From Bacteroidota bacterium (lineage in GTDB: Bacteria > Bacteroidota > Bacteroidia > Cytophagales > Cyclobacteriaceae), in the NCBI GenBank assembly GCA_023417065.1, contig JAEZGH010000120.1, positions 1-64,000 on the forward strand: 64,000 nucleotides of DNA, in the 5' to 3' direction. Position 1 is the first letter of the stretch, and each line of letters begins with the position of its first letter. The position numbers were made by a program, and so were the translations under genes. The notes under the pieces were generated by a model. It worked only from the letters and a program-made list of their open reading frames with translations. It searched no databases and was not told the DNA's origin. Below are positions 43,944-52,479 of the stretch, piece by piece.

Positions 43944-45140
43944 ATGGTAACTGTTGATGAAGCGTCGCGTCTGATCCTGAAACACCTTTTTCAAAGCAGA
44001 GGCACGGAGGTACCGATCGAAAATGCTGTCGGACGGATTCTTGCGGAGCGCGTCACAGCAGATCGTGATTTTCCGCCATTTGACCGCGTTGCGATGGATG
44101 GCATTGCGATCCGATTCACTGAATATGAGAAGGGGCGTCGTGAGTTTCCGATAAAGGGTGTGCAACCTGCAGGGGAGCCTGCGCGAACGCTTGCAGACGC
44201 AGAAGGTTGTCTTGAAGTGATGACCGGCGCGATGCTTCCGGCAGGTACCGATACCGTTATCAGATATGAGGACATCTCAGTAGCAAACGGTACGGCTTTG
44301 GTCAATGCTGAACAAGTCTCGGCACATCAGAATATCCATCGCAGGGGCAGTGACGCTGTTCTCGGTCAGATTTTGCTCGAATCAGGGACGAAGATAAGTC
44401 CTGCAGAAGTCGCGTTGTTTGCCGCAGTTGGCAAATCACTTATCAAGGTTTACGACTTTCCCAGGACGGCGCTCGTATCCAGTGGTGACGAATTGATTGC
44501 GGTCGATGAAAAACCTGAACCGCACCAGATTCGAAGGTCGAATGTATATGCGCTTCAGGCAGCGATGATGGAGATGGGGTGGAGAGCGAACATGTTTCAC
44601 TTCCGCGATGACCGGGAAGAATTAATACGAGGCATGAAAGGGGTGCTGGGCAATCATGATGTTGTGATACTTTCGGGTGGCGTTTCGAAAGGAAAGTTTG
44701 ATTTTATCCCGGAAGCGCTTGAATCCAACGGAGTGAGGAAGTTGTTTCATCAGGTAAGTCAGCGTCCGGGCAAGCCACTCTGGTTTGGAGTAAGTGATGA
44801 AGGCAAGACTGTCTTCGCATTGCCGGGCAACCCGGTGTCGACGTACATGTGCTTTTACAGGTACATTAAACCCTGGATGGAACAATCGCTGGGAATCGAA
44901 GCTGATCACCGCACTGCTATACTGGCTGAAGACGTACATGTGAAACTTCCCTTGACGTACTTTCTTCAGGTACGGGTTAGCGTTGAAAGTGGACGGATGG
45001 TAGCTTATCCAACACCTGGTGGCGGCTCCGGCGATTTCAGCAATCTCAAAGACGTGACTGGTTTTTTGGAATTACCGCCGTCCGAAGGGGGCTTCCGACG
45101 GGGTGAGGTCTTCCGTTATATTCCGTTCAGGGGTAGTTAG
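43944..45140 (+). CDS. moeA: Molybdopterin molybdenumtransferase MoeA
   Basis: Inserts molybdate into adenylylated molybdopterin; 398 residues. PPFDRVAMDGIAI at 44-56, GAMLPAGTDTVI, the Mog-like SSGDELI, LSGGVSKGKFDFI and LPGNPVST all match MoeA. Four domains are expected, with the C-terminal beta-barrel at about 325-398. The ATG at 43944 is used in place of an earlier one inside the moaC start. Its stop overlaps the convergent antiporter gene by 4 bp. Confidence 0.95.
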   Translation: MVTVDEASRLILKHLFQSRGTEVPIENAVGRILAERVTADRDFPPFDRVAMDGIAIRFTEYEKGRREFPIKGVQPAGEPARTLADAEGCLEVMTGAMLPAGTDTVIRYEDISVANGTALVNAEQVSAHQNIHRRGSDAVLGQILLESGTKISPAEVALFAAVGKSLIKVYDFPRTALVSSGDELIAVDEKPEPHQIRRSNVYALQAAMMEMGWRANMFHFRDDREELIRGMKGVLGNHDVVILSGGVSKGKFDFIPEALESNGVRKLFHQVSQRPGKPLWFGVSDEGKTVFALPGNPVSTYMCFYRYIKPWMEQSLGIEADHRTAILAEDVHVKLPLTYFLQVRVSVESGRMVAYPTPGGGSGDFSNLKDVTGFLELPPSEGGFRRGEVFRYIPFRGS

Positions 45141-46612
45141 ATTTCAGGTTCGGGAATCTCAAGGTTGGTATATACATCTTGTATGGACGTTTTATTATCG
45201 GCCATGACGAGAAGCTTATCGTTGGCTTCAAGGATTGTCGAGCCTCCGGGGCGTATAAACTTTCCATTTCGGCTGATCATCACGATCACTGCTGATTTGG
45301 GGAAACGTGTCTGCACGATTGACTTGCCTACTACGGGAGCACCGGGCGGAATGACTACTTCAACCAGTTCTGATTTGAAGTTGTCGAGCAGTTCCATTTC
45401 CAGCGGCGATGGCTTTCGGATGCGTTCAGGAACGGAAAGATGTAGCCATTTTGCAACGATGGAGAGTGTTGTTCCCTGGAAAAGAACCGATGTGAGCGTA
45501 ATAAAGAACACGATATGAAAGATGAGTCCGGCTTCAGGAACGCCGGCAACCAGAGGAAACGTAGCGAACACGATTGGAACTGCTCCGCGCAGACCGACCC
45601 AGGAAACGAATAACTTCTCGCGAACGCTCATCTTAAAGAACATTAGCGAGACAAAGACGCTTACGGGTCTCGCAACGAAAATAAGGAAGAGCGAAATTGC
45701 AAGTCCGACACCCATGACCGGAATGACCTGGCTTGGGTAGACCAACAATCCTAAAGTCAGGAATAGGACGATTTGCATGAGCCATGCAATCCCGTCGTAG
45801 AACTGCAGCAGGCTCTTCTTGTGAATGAAGCGTGCGTTGCCAAGAATAAGGCCACTGAGATAGATTGCCAGAAAACCATTACCGCCCAGCAGATCTACAA
45901 ATGAGAAGGTCAGCAACACCAGGGCAATTACCAGCACGGGATAAAGCCCATCGACGTCGAGGTTGATGCGATTGATGACGAAGACCATTAGTTTACCCAT
46001 CACAATGCCCATTGCGGAGCCGATGGACATTTGCTTCACGAAAGTTAAGAGCAGCTCGAGTGTTTCCTGATCCTGATTTGAAAACACTGATATCAGGCTT
46101 ATCGTGAGAACGTAAGCCATGGGGTCGTTGCTACCACTTTCAAGTTCAAGAAGTGGGCGGAGATTGCGTTTAAGCCCGAGACCGCGGCTTCGAAGTATCG
46201 AGAACACGGCTGCTGCATCCGTCGATGACACAATCGATGCCAGCAGCATGGCTTCGATCCAGGCAAAGCCGAATACAAAATGACAGAATATCCCGAGTAC
46301 GAGTGCGGTCAGAAACACACCGAGAGTGGAAAGTATCACGCCCTGGCGGAGAACTGGTTTTATACTTTCCCACTTGGTGTCGAGACCACCCGAAAAAAGG
46401 ATGAAGCTCAAAGCAATTGTTCCGATGAATTGCGCGAGTTTCGGGTCGTCGAATTGGATTTGCCCGAGCCCTTCGGAGCCTGCGAGCATACCCACGCCAA
46501 GAAACATCAGTAACGCCGGTACTCCAATGCGGAATGATGTCTTACTAGCGAAAATGCTCAGTACCAATAGCAACGAGGTAAGGAGCAGAATATTTTCGGC
46601 AGTAAGAATCAT
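45137..46612 (-). CDS. Potassium/proton antiporter, CPA1 type with TrkA-C domain
   Basis: Inner-membrane monovalent cation/proton antiporter of 491 residues. About 12 helices span residues 1-395, with VSSTDAAAVFSILRS near 128-142 holding the conserved acidic exchange-site motif of CPA1. Residues about 410-485 (VVIPPGAPVVGKSIVQT, then ANDKLLVMAD) are a TrkA-C/RCK-C regulatory domain, as in NhaP2/CvrA proteins that export K+ or Na+. Length is close to the usual 480-580. It stands alone, convergent with moeA. Confidence 0.92.
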   Translation of the reverse strand: MILTAENILLLTSLLLVLSIFASKTSFRIGVPALLMFLGVGMLAGSEGLGQIQFDDPKLAQFIGTIALSFILFSGGLDTKWESIKPVLRQGVILSTLGVFLTALVLGIFCHFVFGFAWIEAMLLASIVSSTDAAAVFSILRSRGLGLKRNLRPLLELESGSNDPMAYVLTISLISVFSNQDQETLELLLTFVKQMSIGSAMGIVMGKLMVFVINRINLDVDGLYPVLVIALVLLTFSFVDLLGGNGFLAIYLSGLILGNARFIHKKSLLQFYDGIAWLMQIVLFLTLGLLVYPSQVIPVMGVGLAISLFLIFVARPVSVFVSLMFFKMSVREKLFVSWVGLRGAVPIVFATFPLVAGVPEAGLIFHIVFFITLTSVLFQGTTLSIVAKWLHLSVPERIRKPSPLEMELLDNFKSELVEVVIPPGAPVVGKSIVQTRFPKSAVIVMISRNGKFIRPGGSTILEANDKLLVMADNKTSIQDVYTNLEIPEPEI

Positions 46613-46703
46613 TTAGTTACTTAATGTTTTGGAAATGTTGAGCCTTGAACAATGCGTTTTGAATCTTAAAGTCATCGCGCATAGTCGCAAAATATAAAAA
46701 AAT

Positions 46704-47810
46704 ATGAAAGTGCTGATAGCTCCCGACAAGTTTAAGGGATCTCTGCAGGCTCAGGAAGTTTGCGCCGTCATCAGGGAAGCCATCGGGAATGATGACACTG
46801 TCTGCATTCCGATGGCTGATGGAGGCGAAGGCACTTGCGCGATTCTTACAGAAGCAAACCGGGGTTATACAATGACATGTGATGTTGTTGATCCCCTGGG
46901 AAGGTCTCTTTCTGCAGCGTATGGTGTTTCGCGTGATGGACGGGTGGCCTATGTTGAGATGGCTGCCGCCTCCGGGCTGTATTTGTTACAGAATCACGAG
47001 CGTGATCCTTTGACGACATCGACCGTCGGTACAGGGATGATGATCAGGCATGCTGTCGAAAGTGGTGTTAGGGAGATTATCCTGACGGTGGGGGGAAGTG
47101 CAACCTGCGACGGAGGAATGGGCATGGCGGCTGCCCTGGGCTATGTGTTCCTCGATCGCGATGGGAAGGAACTTCATCCTTCCGGAGCTGCGCTGAAATG
47201 CGTCAGCAGAATCGAGGCTCCCGGAAGCGGCATGGATGGAGTGATTTTGACGGTGCTTTGTGATGTGGCAAATCCTCTGCTTGGTGCGCAAGGTGCGGCC
47301 CAAGTCTTCGCTCCGCAGAAAGGAGCAGACACGGCGGCGGTGCATTTGCTTGAAGAGGGCTTATGCAATCTGGCGTCGGTTGTAGAAACTCAATTGGGCA
47401 GGAAGATGGACGTCGAATTCGGCGGTGCGGGTGGGGGCATCGCAGCTGGAGCACGTGCTTTTCTGAATGGCACCCTTGTCTCAGGCATTCACTATATAAT
47501 GGACCAGCTTACCATTGAGGATGCCATCCGCTCGTGTGACTTGGTCATTACGGGCGAGGGCTCCCTCGACCGACAGAGTTTGTCGGGCAAGGTAGTCTCC
47601 GGCATCGGTGAAGTCTGCCGTCGGCACGGAAAGCCGTTTATCATTTTTTGTGGCGTGAACAAACTTGATGAACGGGAGCAGCGCGAGTTGGGAGCGGTAC
47701 GCGTTTTGCCTTTAGTGCGGGAGGGCATTTCGGAAGAAGTGGCAATGACGAGTGCAAAGGAACTGTTGAATAGGGAGGTGAGGAGGTTTTTTCGTGAGCG
47801 CTACCCTTGA
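46704..47810 (+). CDS. Glycerate kinase (type II, GarK/GlxK family)
   Basis: Phosphorylates D-glycerate to 2-phosphoglycerate; 368 residues. IAPDKFKGSLQAQEV at the start, MADGGEGT near 34-41, VGGSATCDGGMGMAAALG near 128-145 and TGEGSLDRQSLSGK near 282-295 are family landmarks. Length is normal. It is a single gene; no glyoxylate or tartrate genes are near, so the pathway that supplies glycerate is not shown by context. Confidence 0.93.
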   Translation: MKVLIAPDKFKGSLQAQEVCAVIREAIGNDDTVCIPMADGGEGTCAILTEANRGYTMTCDVVDPLGRSLSAAYGVSRDGRVAYVEMAAASGLYLLQNHERDPLTTSTVGTGMMIRHAVESGVREIILTVGGSATCDGGMGMAAALGYVFLDRDGKELHPSGAALKCVSRIEAPGSGMDGVILTVLCDVANPLLGAQGAAQVFAPQKGADTAAVHLLEEGLCNLASVVETQLGRKMDVEFGGAGGGIAAGARAFLNGTLVSGIHYIMDQLTIEDAIRSCDLVITGEGSLDRQSLSGKVVSGIGEVCRRHGKPFIIFCGVNKLDEREQRELGAVRVLPLVREGISEEVAMTSAKELLNREVRRFFRERYP

Positions 47811-47860
47811 AGGTGTGAAAAACTGAGAAACCATGCGAAACGGGAAGGCATTTTCTTTCA

Positions 47861-47892
47861 TTTGCTTACACGGCCGCATTGGGTTAATTTTG
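47861..47892 (+). promoter_or_regulatory. Consensus Bacteroidota promoter of ffh
   Basis: -33 TTTG at 47861-47864 and -7 TAATTTTG at 47885-47892 with a 20-bp spacer match the phylum's TTTG / TAnnTTTG pattern. The ffh start is 50 bp downstream of the -7 box. Confidence 0.7.
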
Positions 47893-47942
47893 CCGGCCCG
47901 GCACCTCGTTTTGGCTGGGAATTGTAAACAGCACTAAACAAT

Positions 47943-49274
47943 ATGTTTGATAATTTAAGTATAAAGCTTGAAAAGGCGTTTCAGACGCTAAAGGGGCAGG
48001 GGCAGATCACGGATATCAACGTAGCCTCTACGGTAAAGGAAATCCGGAAAGCTCTGATAGACGCCGACGTGAACTTCAAGGTTGCAAAGGAAGTTACTGA
48101 TGAAATTCGCGACCAGGCGTTGGGCGAGAACGTTCTTACGGCTATTTCTCCGGGCCAGTTACTCGTAAAAATCACAAACGACCAGCTTACTGCCCTTATG
48201 GGCGGTCAGAGTGAAGATATCCGGCTGGATGGCAATCCGGCGATTGTTCTCATTGCTGGTCTTCAGGGTTCAGGTAAGACGACATTCTCGGGAAAACTCG
48301 CTTCTTATATAAAAAAGCAGGGTAGATCGGTAATGCTGACGGCCTGTGACATTTACCGTCCGGCAGCGATTGATCAGCTAAAAGTGCTAGGTGGCCAGGT
48401 AGGTGTTGAAGTTTATGCTGAACCCGAGAATAAGGACGCGGTCAAGATCGCGCAGGCAGCAATTGAGCACGCCAAAAAGAATGGTATCCGCGTGGTGATC
48501 GTCGATACGGCGGGGCGCCTTGCTGTGGACGAAGAAATGATGGATGAGATTGCCCGGCTGAAAGAGGCGCTCAATCCTTCGGAGACCCTCTTCGTGGTGG
48601 ATTCAATGACCGGTCAGGACGCAGTGAATACCGCGAAGGCATTTAACGACAGGCTTGACTTCAATGGTGTGGTGCTCACCAAACTTGATGGTGATACCCG
48701 TGGTGGTGCTGCGCTTTCAATTCGCCGTGTTGTAGACAAGCCGATCAAGTTCATCAGTACAGGTGAAAAAATGGAAGCCATCGACCGGTTCTATCCGGAT
48801 CGTATGGCAAGTCGTATTCTGGGGATGGGTGACGTTGTCTCCCTGGTCGAAAAAGCCCAGCAGGTTTTCGATGAAGAGGAGGCAAAACGGCTTAACAAGA
48901 AAATCCGCAAGAATCAGTTCGACTTCAACGACTTCCTTTCTCAGCTGGAACAGGTTAAGAAAATGGGGAACATGAAAGATCTTCTCGGCATGATTCCTGG
49001 GGTGGGCAAAGCCATCAAAGATATTGATATTGATGATAACAGCTTCAAGCCCATTGAGGCAATCATCCGTGCTATGACGATGGAAGAACGTGAGAATCCT
49101 GAGATTTTGAATGGAAGCAGGAAGAACCGGATTGCGAAGGGTAGTGGAACGTCGGTTCAGCAGGTGAATCAGTTGCTGAAGCAATTTGGCGACATGCGAA
49201 AGCTGATGAAGACCATGAACAAGATGGGTGGCGGAAAACGGGCTTTGTCAGCGATGAATCCGTTTGGCCGATAA
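47943..49274 (+). CDS. ffh: Signal recognition particle protein Ffh
   Basis: GTPase that directs nascent membrane proteins to FtsY; 443 residues. The N domain is 1-90, the G domain about 95-295 with GLQGSGKTT at 106-114, DTAGR near 188-192 and TKLDGDTRGG near 246-255, and the methionine-rich M domain runs from about 320, with the RNA-binding SGTSVQQVNQLLKQF. It is monocistronic with its own promoter and terminator. Confidence 0.97.
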   Translation: MFDNLSIKLEKAFQTLKGQGQITDINVASTVKEIRKALIDADVNFKVAKEVTDEIRDQALGENVLTAISPGQLLVKITNDQLTALMGGQSEDIRLDGNPAIVLIAGLQGSGKTTFSGKLASYIKKQGRSVMLTACDIYRPAAIDQLKVLGGQVGVEVYAEPENKDAVKIAQAAIEHAKKNGIRVVIVDTAGRLAVDEEMMDEIARLKEALNPSETLFVVDSMTGQDAVNTAKAFNDRLDFNGVVLTKLDGDTRGGAALSIRRVVDKPIKFISTGEKMEAIDRFYPDRMASRILGMGDVVSLVEKAQQVFDEEEAKRLNKKIRKNQFDFNDFLSQLEQVKKMGNMKDLLGMIPGVGKAIKDIDIDDNSFKPIEAIIRAMTMEERENPEILNGSRKNRIAKGSGTSVQQVNQLLKQFGDMRKLMKTMNKMGGGKRALSAMNPFGR

Positions 49275-49300
49275 ATTGTTAAAAAGTTGTAAACATATAT

Positions 49301-49328
49301 GCGCCGATATTAAACCGGCGCTTTTTTG
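49301..49328 (+). terminator. Intrinsic terminator of ffh
   Basis: 6-bp GC-only stem GCGCCG / CGGCGC (49301-49306 and 49316-49321) with a 9-nt loop, then a run of six T. Confidence 0.8.
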
Positions 49329-49368
49329 ACGTAGTTTACTTCGATCAAAAATTTTAAACTCAAACGCT

Positions 49369-49875
49369 ATGAAAAAAATCTCCCTTTTTGTCTTTCTGTT
49401 TTCGCTGGTACATTTTATTCAGGTGGATGCGCAGGACAAGAAACCTCTGAGCCCGAAAGAAACTGTAAAAGCCAAAGTTGGCAACGCCAACGTTGAAATT
49501 GTTTACAGCAGGCCTTCGTCACGCGGGCGGACTATGATTGGCGGAAACGAACCCTACGGTCAGGTTTGGAGAACCGGGGCCAATGAGGCGACTACTATCG
49601 AATTTGACAAAGCGGTGAAGGTAGAAGGGAAGGAATTGCCGGCAGGAAAGTACGCTTTGTTCACCATTCCTGGTGAAAAAGAGTGGACGATCATCTTCAA
49701 TAAGGAATCTAAGCAGTGGGGCGCTTACAGCTATAAGCAGGATCAGGACGCGCTGAGGGTAACTGTACCTGCAGGTAAGCCTAAGAGTTATGTTGAGACG
49801 TTTACCATTTCAACTGAGGGTAATCAAATAATTCTGGCCTGGGAAAACTCACAGGTTGCATTTAAAGTAGACTGA
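49369..49875 (+). CDS. DUF2911 domain-containing exported protein
   Basis: Protein of 168 residues with a signal peptide (MKKISLFVFLFSLVHFIQVDAQ). The rest matches DUF2911, an all-beta domain common in Bacteroidota: VEIVYSRPSSRGRTMIGG, the conserved GQVWRTGANEAT, and GKYALFTIPGEKEWTIIFNK near the middle. Function of the family is unknown. The gene is bounded by terminators on both sides, so it is a single transcription unit. Confidence 0.93.
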   Translation: MKKISLFVFLFSLVHFIQVDAQDKKPLSPKETVKAKVGNANVEIVYSRPSSRGRTMIGGNEPYGQVWRTGANEATTIEFDKAVKVEGKELPAGKYALFTIPGEKEWTIIFNKESKQWGAYSYKQDQDALRVTVPAGKPKSYVETFTISTEGNQIILAWENSQVAFKVD

Positions 49876-49908
49876 TCGTCAGCGTTCACCAAACGGTCAA
49901 CATTTTCA

Positions 49909-49940
49909 TAAAAGCCAAAGTATTTGCTTTGGCTTTTTCT
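49909..49940. terminator. Bidirectional intrinsic terminator
   Basis: Perfect 10-bp stem AAAGCCAAAG / CTTTGGCTTT (49911-49920 and 49927-49936) with a 6-nt loop and a T-rich tail. It separates DUF2911 from the RimK cluster. Confidence 0.85.
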
Positions 49941-50010
49941 TTTGAAATCTTTTTCTAATCTTTTCGGCTACAAAAGAAATTATCCCGCGGTAGCCATTCC
50001 TCTATCTTTC

Positions 50011-50463
50011 ATGCAAAAAGTTCTTGGCCGTTACGACCGTGTGGATCTGCCTGAATTGGGTTTGAAGAACATCCATGCAAAGGTAGATACGGGGGCTTAC
50101 ACGAGTAGCCTGCATTGCAATCAAGTTGCGGTGGTAGATGGGAAGCTACAGTTCGTCTTACTCGACGAAGAACATCCCGAGTTTACGGGCATGAAATTTA
50201 TCTTTGATGAATTCAAGGTCCGCGATATCCGGAACTCGTTCGGCGAGGTGGAGTCGCGATTCGTAATAACTACGTCCGTTACCATATTTAATGAAGTAAT
50301 CACTACCCAGTTTTCCCTGAGCAACCGGGGTTCTTTGAAATTTCCGATTCTTTTGGGAAGAAAGATTCTCAGGAACAGGTTTGTCATTGACGTCAGGAAG
50401 AAGAACGTATCATTTCTTGAAAAACGTCGTTTGGAGAAGTTAAGGAAGGGCACCGGGGAATAG
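50011..50463 (+). CDS. Retropepsin-like aspartic protease, RimB/ATP-dependent zinc protease family
   Basis: Protein of 150 residues. The ATG at 50011 (MQKVLGRYDRVDLPELG) is chosen over 49924, which lies inside the preceding terminator. AKVDTGAYTSSLHC at about 25-38 is the DTGA-type active site of the single-domain retropepsin fold, and the terminal part NRGSLKFPILLGRKIL is the second conserved segment. Family members sit beside rimK; in Pseudomonas RimB removes glutamates that RimK adds to ribosomal protein S6. Here rimK follows 11 bp downstream. Confidence 0.9.
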   Translation: MQKVLGRYDRVDLPELGLKNIHAKVDTGAYTSSLHCNQVAVVDGKLQFVLLDEEHPEFTGMKFIFDEFKVRDIRNSFGEVESRFVITTSVTIFNEVITTQFSLSNRGSLKFPILLGRKILRNRFVIDVRKKNVSFLEKRRLEKLRKGTGE

Positions 50464-50474
50464 CCACACATCTT

Positions 50475-51386
50475 ATGAACATTGCCATATTATCACGCAA
50501 CCCGAAGTTGTACTCTACGCAACGCCTGAAACAGGCCGGGGAAGCCAGGGGTCACCATGTCGAAATCATCGACCACATGAAGTGTGTGCTCTTCATCGAG
50601 GAGAAGAATCCCGTGGTCTTATATCAGGGACGCAAGCTTGATTACTTCGATGCGATCATCCCGCGGATCGGTGCGTCGGTGACCTTCTTTGGCGCCGCTG
50701 TAGTGCGGCAATTCGAAATGATGAAGGTGTTTACTGCTGTAGAATCGCAGGCGCTCATCAGATCACGGGACAAGCTCAGAAGTCTGCAAATACTTTCGCG
50801 TGCAGGGCTTGGGTTGCCGAAAACAATCTTCATGGACTATACCCGCGACACAGAAGGTATTGTTGAGGCTGTAGGAGGTGCTCCGGTAGTCATTAAGCTT
50901 CTTGAAGGAACTCAGGGGTTGGGAGTAGTATTAGCGGAGAACAAGAAGGCAGCCCAGTCAGTAATCGAGGCATTTCATGGTATCCATGCGCGAATCATTG
51001 TTCAGGAATTCATCAAGGAAGCCAAGGGTTCAGATATCCGCGCCTTCGTCGTGGATGGCGAGGTAGTCGGAGCTATGATGCGGCAGGCCACGCGCGAAGG
51101 TGAATTCAGGTCGAACCTTCACCGCGGCGGCGTTGCCAAAGTGATCAAATTGTCGCGGGCGGAGAAACACGCAGCAGTCACTGCGGCCAAAAAGATGGGG
51201 TTGGGTGTTGCCGGCGTCGACATGCTTCCTTCCAAACGGGGCCCGCTCATCATAGAAGTCAACTCATCGCCAGGGCTTGAAGGTATTGAAGAGGCAACGC
51301 AACTGGACATCGCCGGGAGAATTTTCAAATACCTCGAAAAGAACGCGATGAAGAACAAAATCCAGAAAGACAAAATTAATGCGTAA
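50475..51386 (+). CDS. rimK: ATP-grasp glutamate ligase RimK
   Basis: ATP-dependent ligase of 303 residues that adds glutamate to the C-terminus of ribosomal protein S6 in E. coli. The N-terminal domain (1-90) includes RIGASVTFFGAAVVRQFE; the ATP-grasp core (about 100-290) has KLLEGTQGLGVVLAE, VQEFIKEAKGSDIRAFVVDG and the Mg-binding EVNSSPGLEGIE. Neighbours on both sides are peptidase-like and fit reversible amino-acid tailing. Whether S6 is the only target is unknown. Confidence 0.94.
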   Translation: MNIAILSRNPKLYSTQRLKQAGEARGHHVEIIDHMKCVLFIEEKNPVVLYQGRKLDYFDAIIPRIGASVTFFGAAVVRQFEMMKVFTAVESQALIRSRDKLRSLQILSRAGLGLPKTIFMDYTRDTEGIVEAVGGAPVVIKLLEGTQGLGVVLAENKKAAQSVIEAFHGIHARIIVQEFIKEAKGSDIRAFVVDGEVVGAMMRQATREGEFRSNLHRGGVAKVIKLSRAEKHAAVTAAKKMGLGVAGVDMLPSKRGPLIIEVNSSPGLEGIEEATQLDIAGRIFKYLEKNAMKNKIQKDKINA

Positions 51387-51409
51387 TATAGCTTCGTTCA
51401 CGAAGTTAT

Positions 51410-52381
51410 ATGCGCCAGGTTATCATTGCAGGGCAGGAGATCCGCCCAGGTGAGTTCAAGGAAATAAACATCAACATTGCACGGTTGCCGTCGCATACGT
51501 TGATCGATACTCCGATCTATGTATCGCGTGGATATGAAGACGGCCCCGTTCTCGCGCTCACAGCGGGAATGCACGGCGACGAAATCAACGGCATGGAGAT
51601 CGTTCGCCGCCTTCTCGACAGTGGGTTACACCATCCAAAACGCGGCGTCACTGTGTGTATGCCGGTAGTCAATGTATACGGCTTTCTCAACTATTCGCGG
51701 GAAGTTCCCGATGGGAAGGACATCAATCGATCCTTTCCGGGCAACAAAAACGGCTCCCTTGCCAGCCGGGTGGCCCACAGCCTGATGCACGAAGTAATTC
51801 CGTTTATCGATGTCGGGATTGACTTTCACACCGGAGGCGCTATGCGTACAAACTATCCGCAGATTCGTGCCGTTCTCAGTGATCCCCGCAATGCAGAGCT
51901 GGCGGAGGCGTTCCATGCGCCCTTTACCCTGGATTCAGGATTCAGACCGAATTCATTGCGGAAGGAAGCTGCCCGCAAGGGGAAAAATATTATAGTATAC
52001 GAAGGTGGTGAATCGTTGCGTTTCGATCAGCACGCTATCGAAGAGGGGCTGGCAGGAACGCTGCGCCTTATGAAGAAACTTCACATGATTGACTGGTCAC
52101 CTGACCCTTCTGAAGAAAACCGCATTGTGTGGAGTAGTACCTGGATCAGAAGCCGGAATGCGGGATTATTTCAGTCGAACGTTAAATGTGGTCAGCTTGT
52201 TCATAAAGGTGAGTGGGTCGGTACGATTACCGATCCCTTTGGTGAATTCAAGGAGCAGATTCAGGCGCACGAAACAGGCTATGTGATCGGTCTTAACAAC
52301 ATTCCCGTGATCAATACAGGCGATGCGTTGATGCACATTGGCCTCGACAACGTCTGTAAGATCACGACGAGGGGCGACTAA
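51410..52381 (+). CDS. Succinylglutamate desuccinylase/aspartoacylase family zinc peptidase
   Basis: Zinc carboxypeptidase-fold enzyme of 323 residues. The zinc ligands are H55 and E58 in GMHGDEINGME and H140 in GIDFHTGG; NRSFPG near 106-111 is the substrate-binding arginine segment. The C-terminal part (about 230-320) is a beta-barrel (AHETGYVIGLNNIPVINTGD). It lies 23 bp after rimK. Family members hydrolyse N-acyl amino acids; next to rimK it may process glutamate-tailed or related products, which is inference. Confidence 0.9.
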   Translation: MRQVIIAGQEIRPGEFKEININIARLPSHTLIDTPIYVSRGYEDGPVLALTAGMHGDEINGMEIVRRLLDSGLHHPKRGVTVCMPVVNVYGFLNYSREVPDGKDINRSFPGNKNGSLASRVAHSLMHEVIPFIDVGIDFHTGGAMRTNYPQIRAVLSDPRNAELAEAFHAPFTLDSGFRPNSLRKEAARKGKNIIVYEGGESLRFDQHAIEEGLAGTLRLMKKLHMIDWSPDPSEENRIVWSSTWIRSRNAGLFQSNVKCGQLVHKGEWVGTITDPFGEFKEQIQAHETGYVIGLNNIPVINTGDALMHIGLDNVCKITTRGD

Positions 52382-52479
52382 TGTCTGAAGCTACGGCGTT
52401 CGCTGTTTCGATTTGGAAAATACTCAAAAAATCACCCGTGGAAATTGAATAAGTAGCTCCTCCGGGTTTGTTTTGCACG

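Noticed and set aside
43911..44165. 85-residue N-terminal extension of moaC
   Set aside because: The family starts near MSQDQFSH; the extension runs antisense through the start of moeA.
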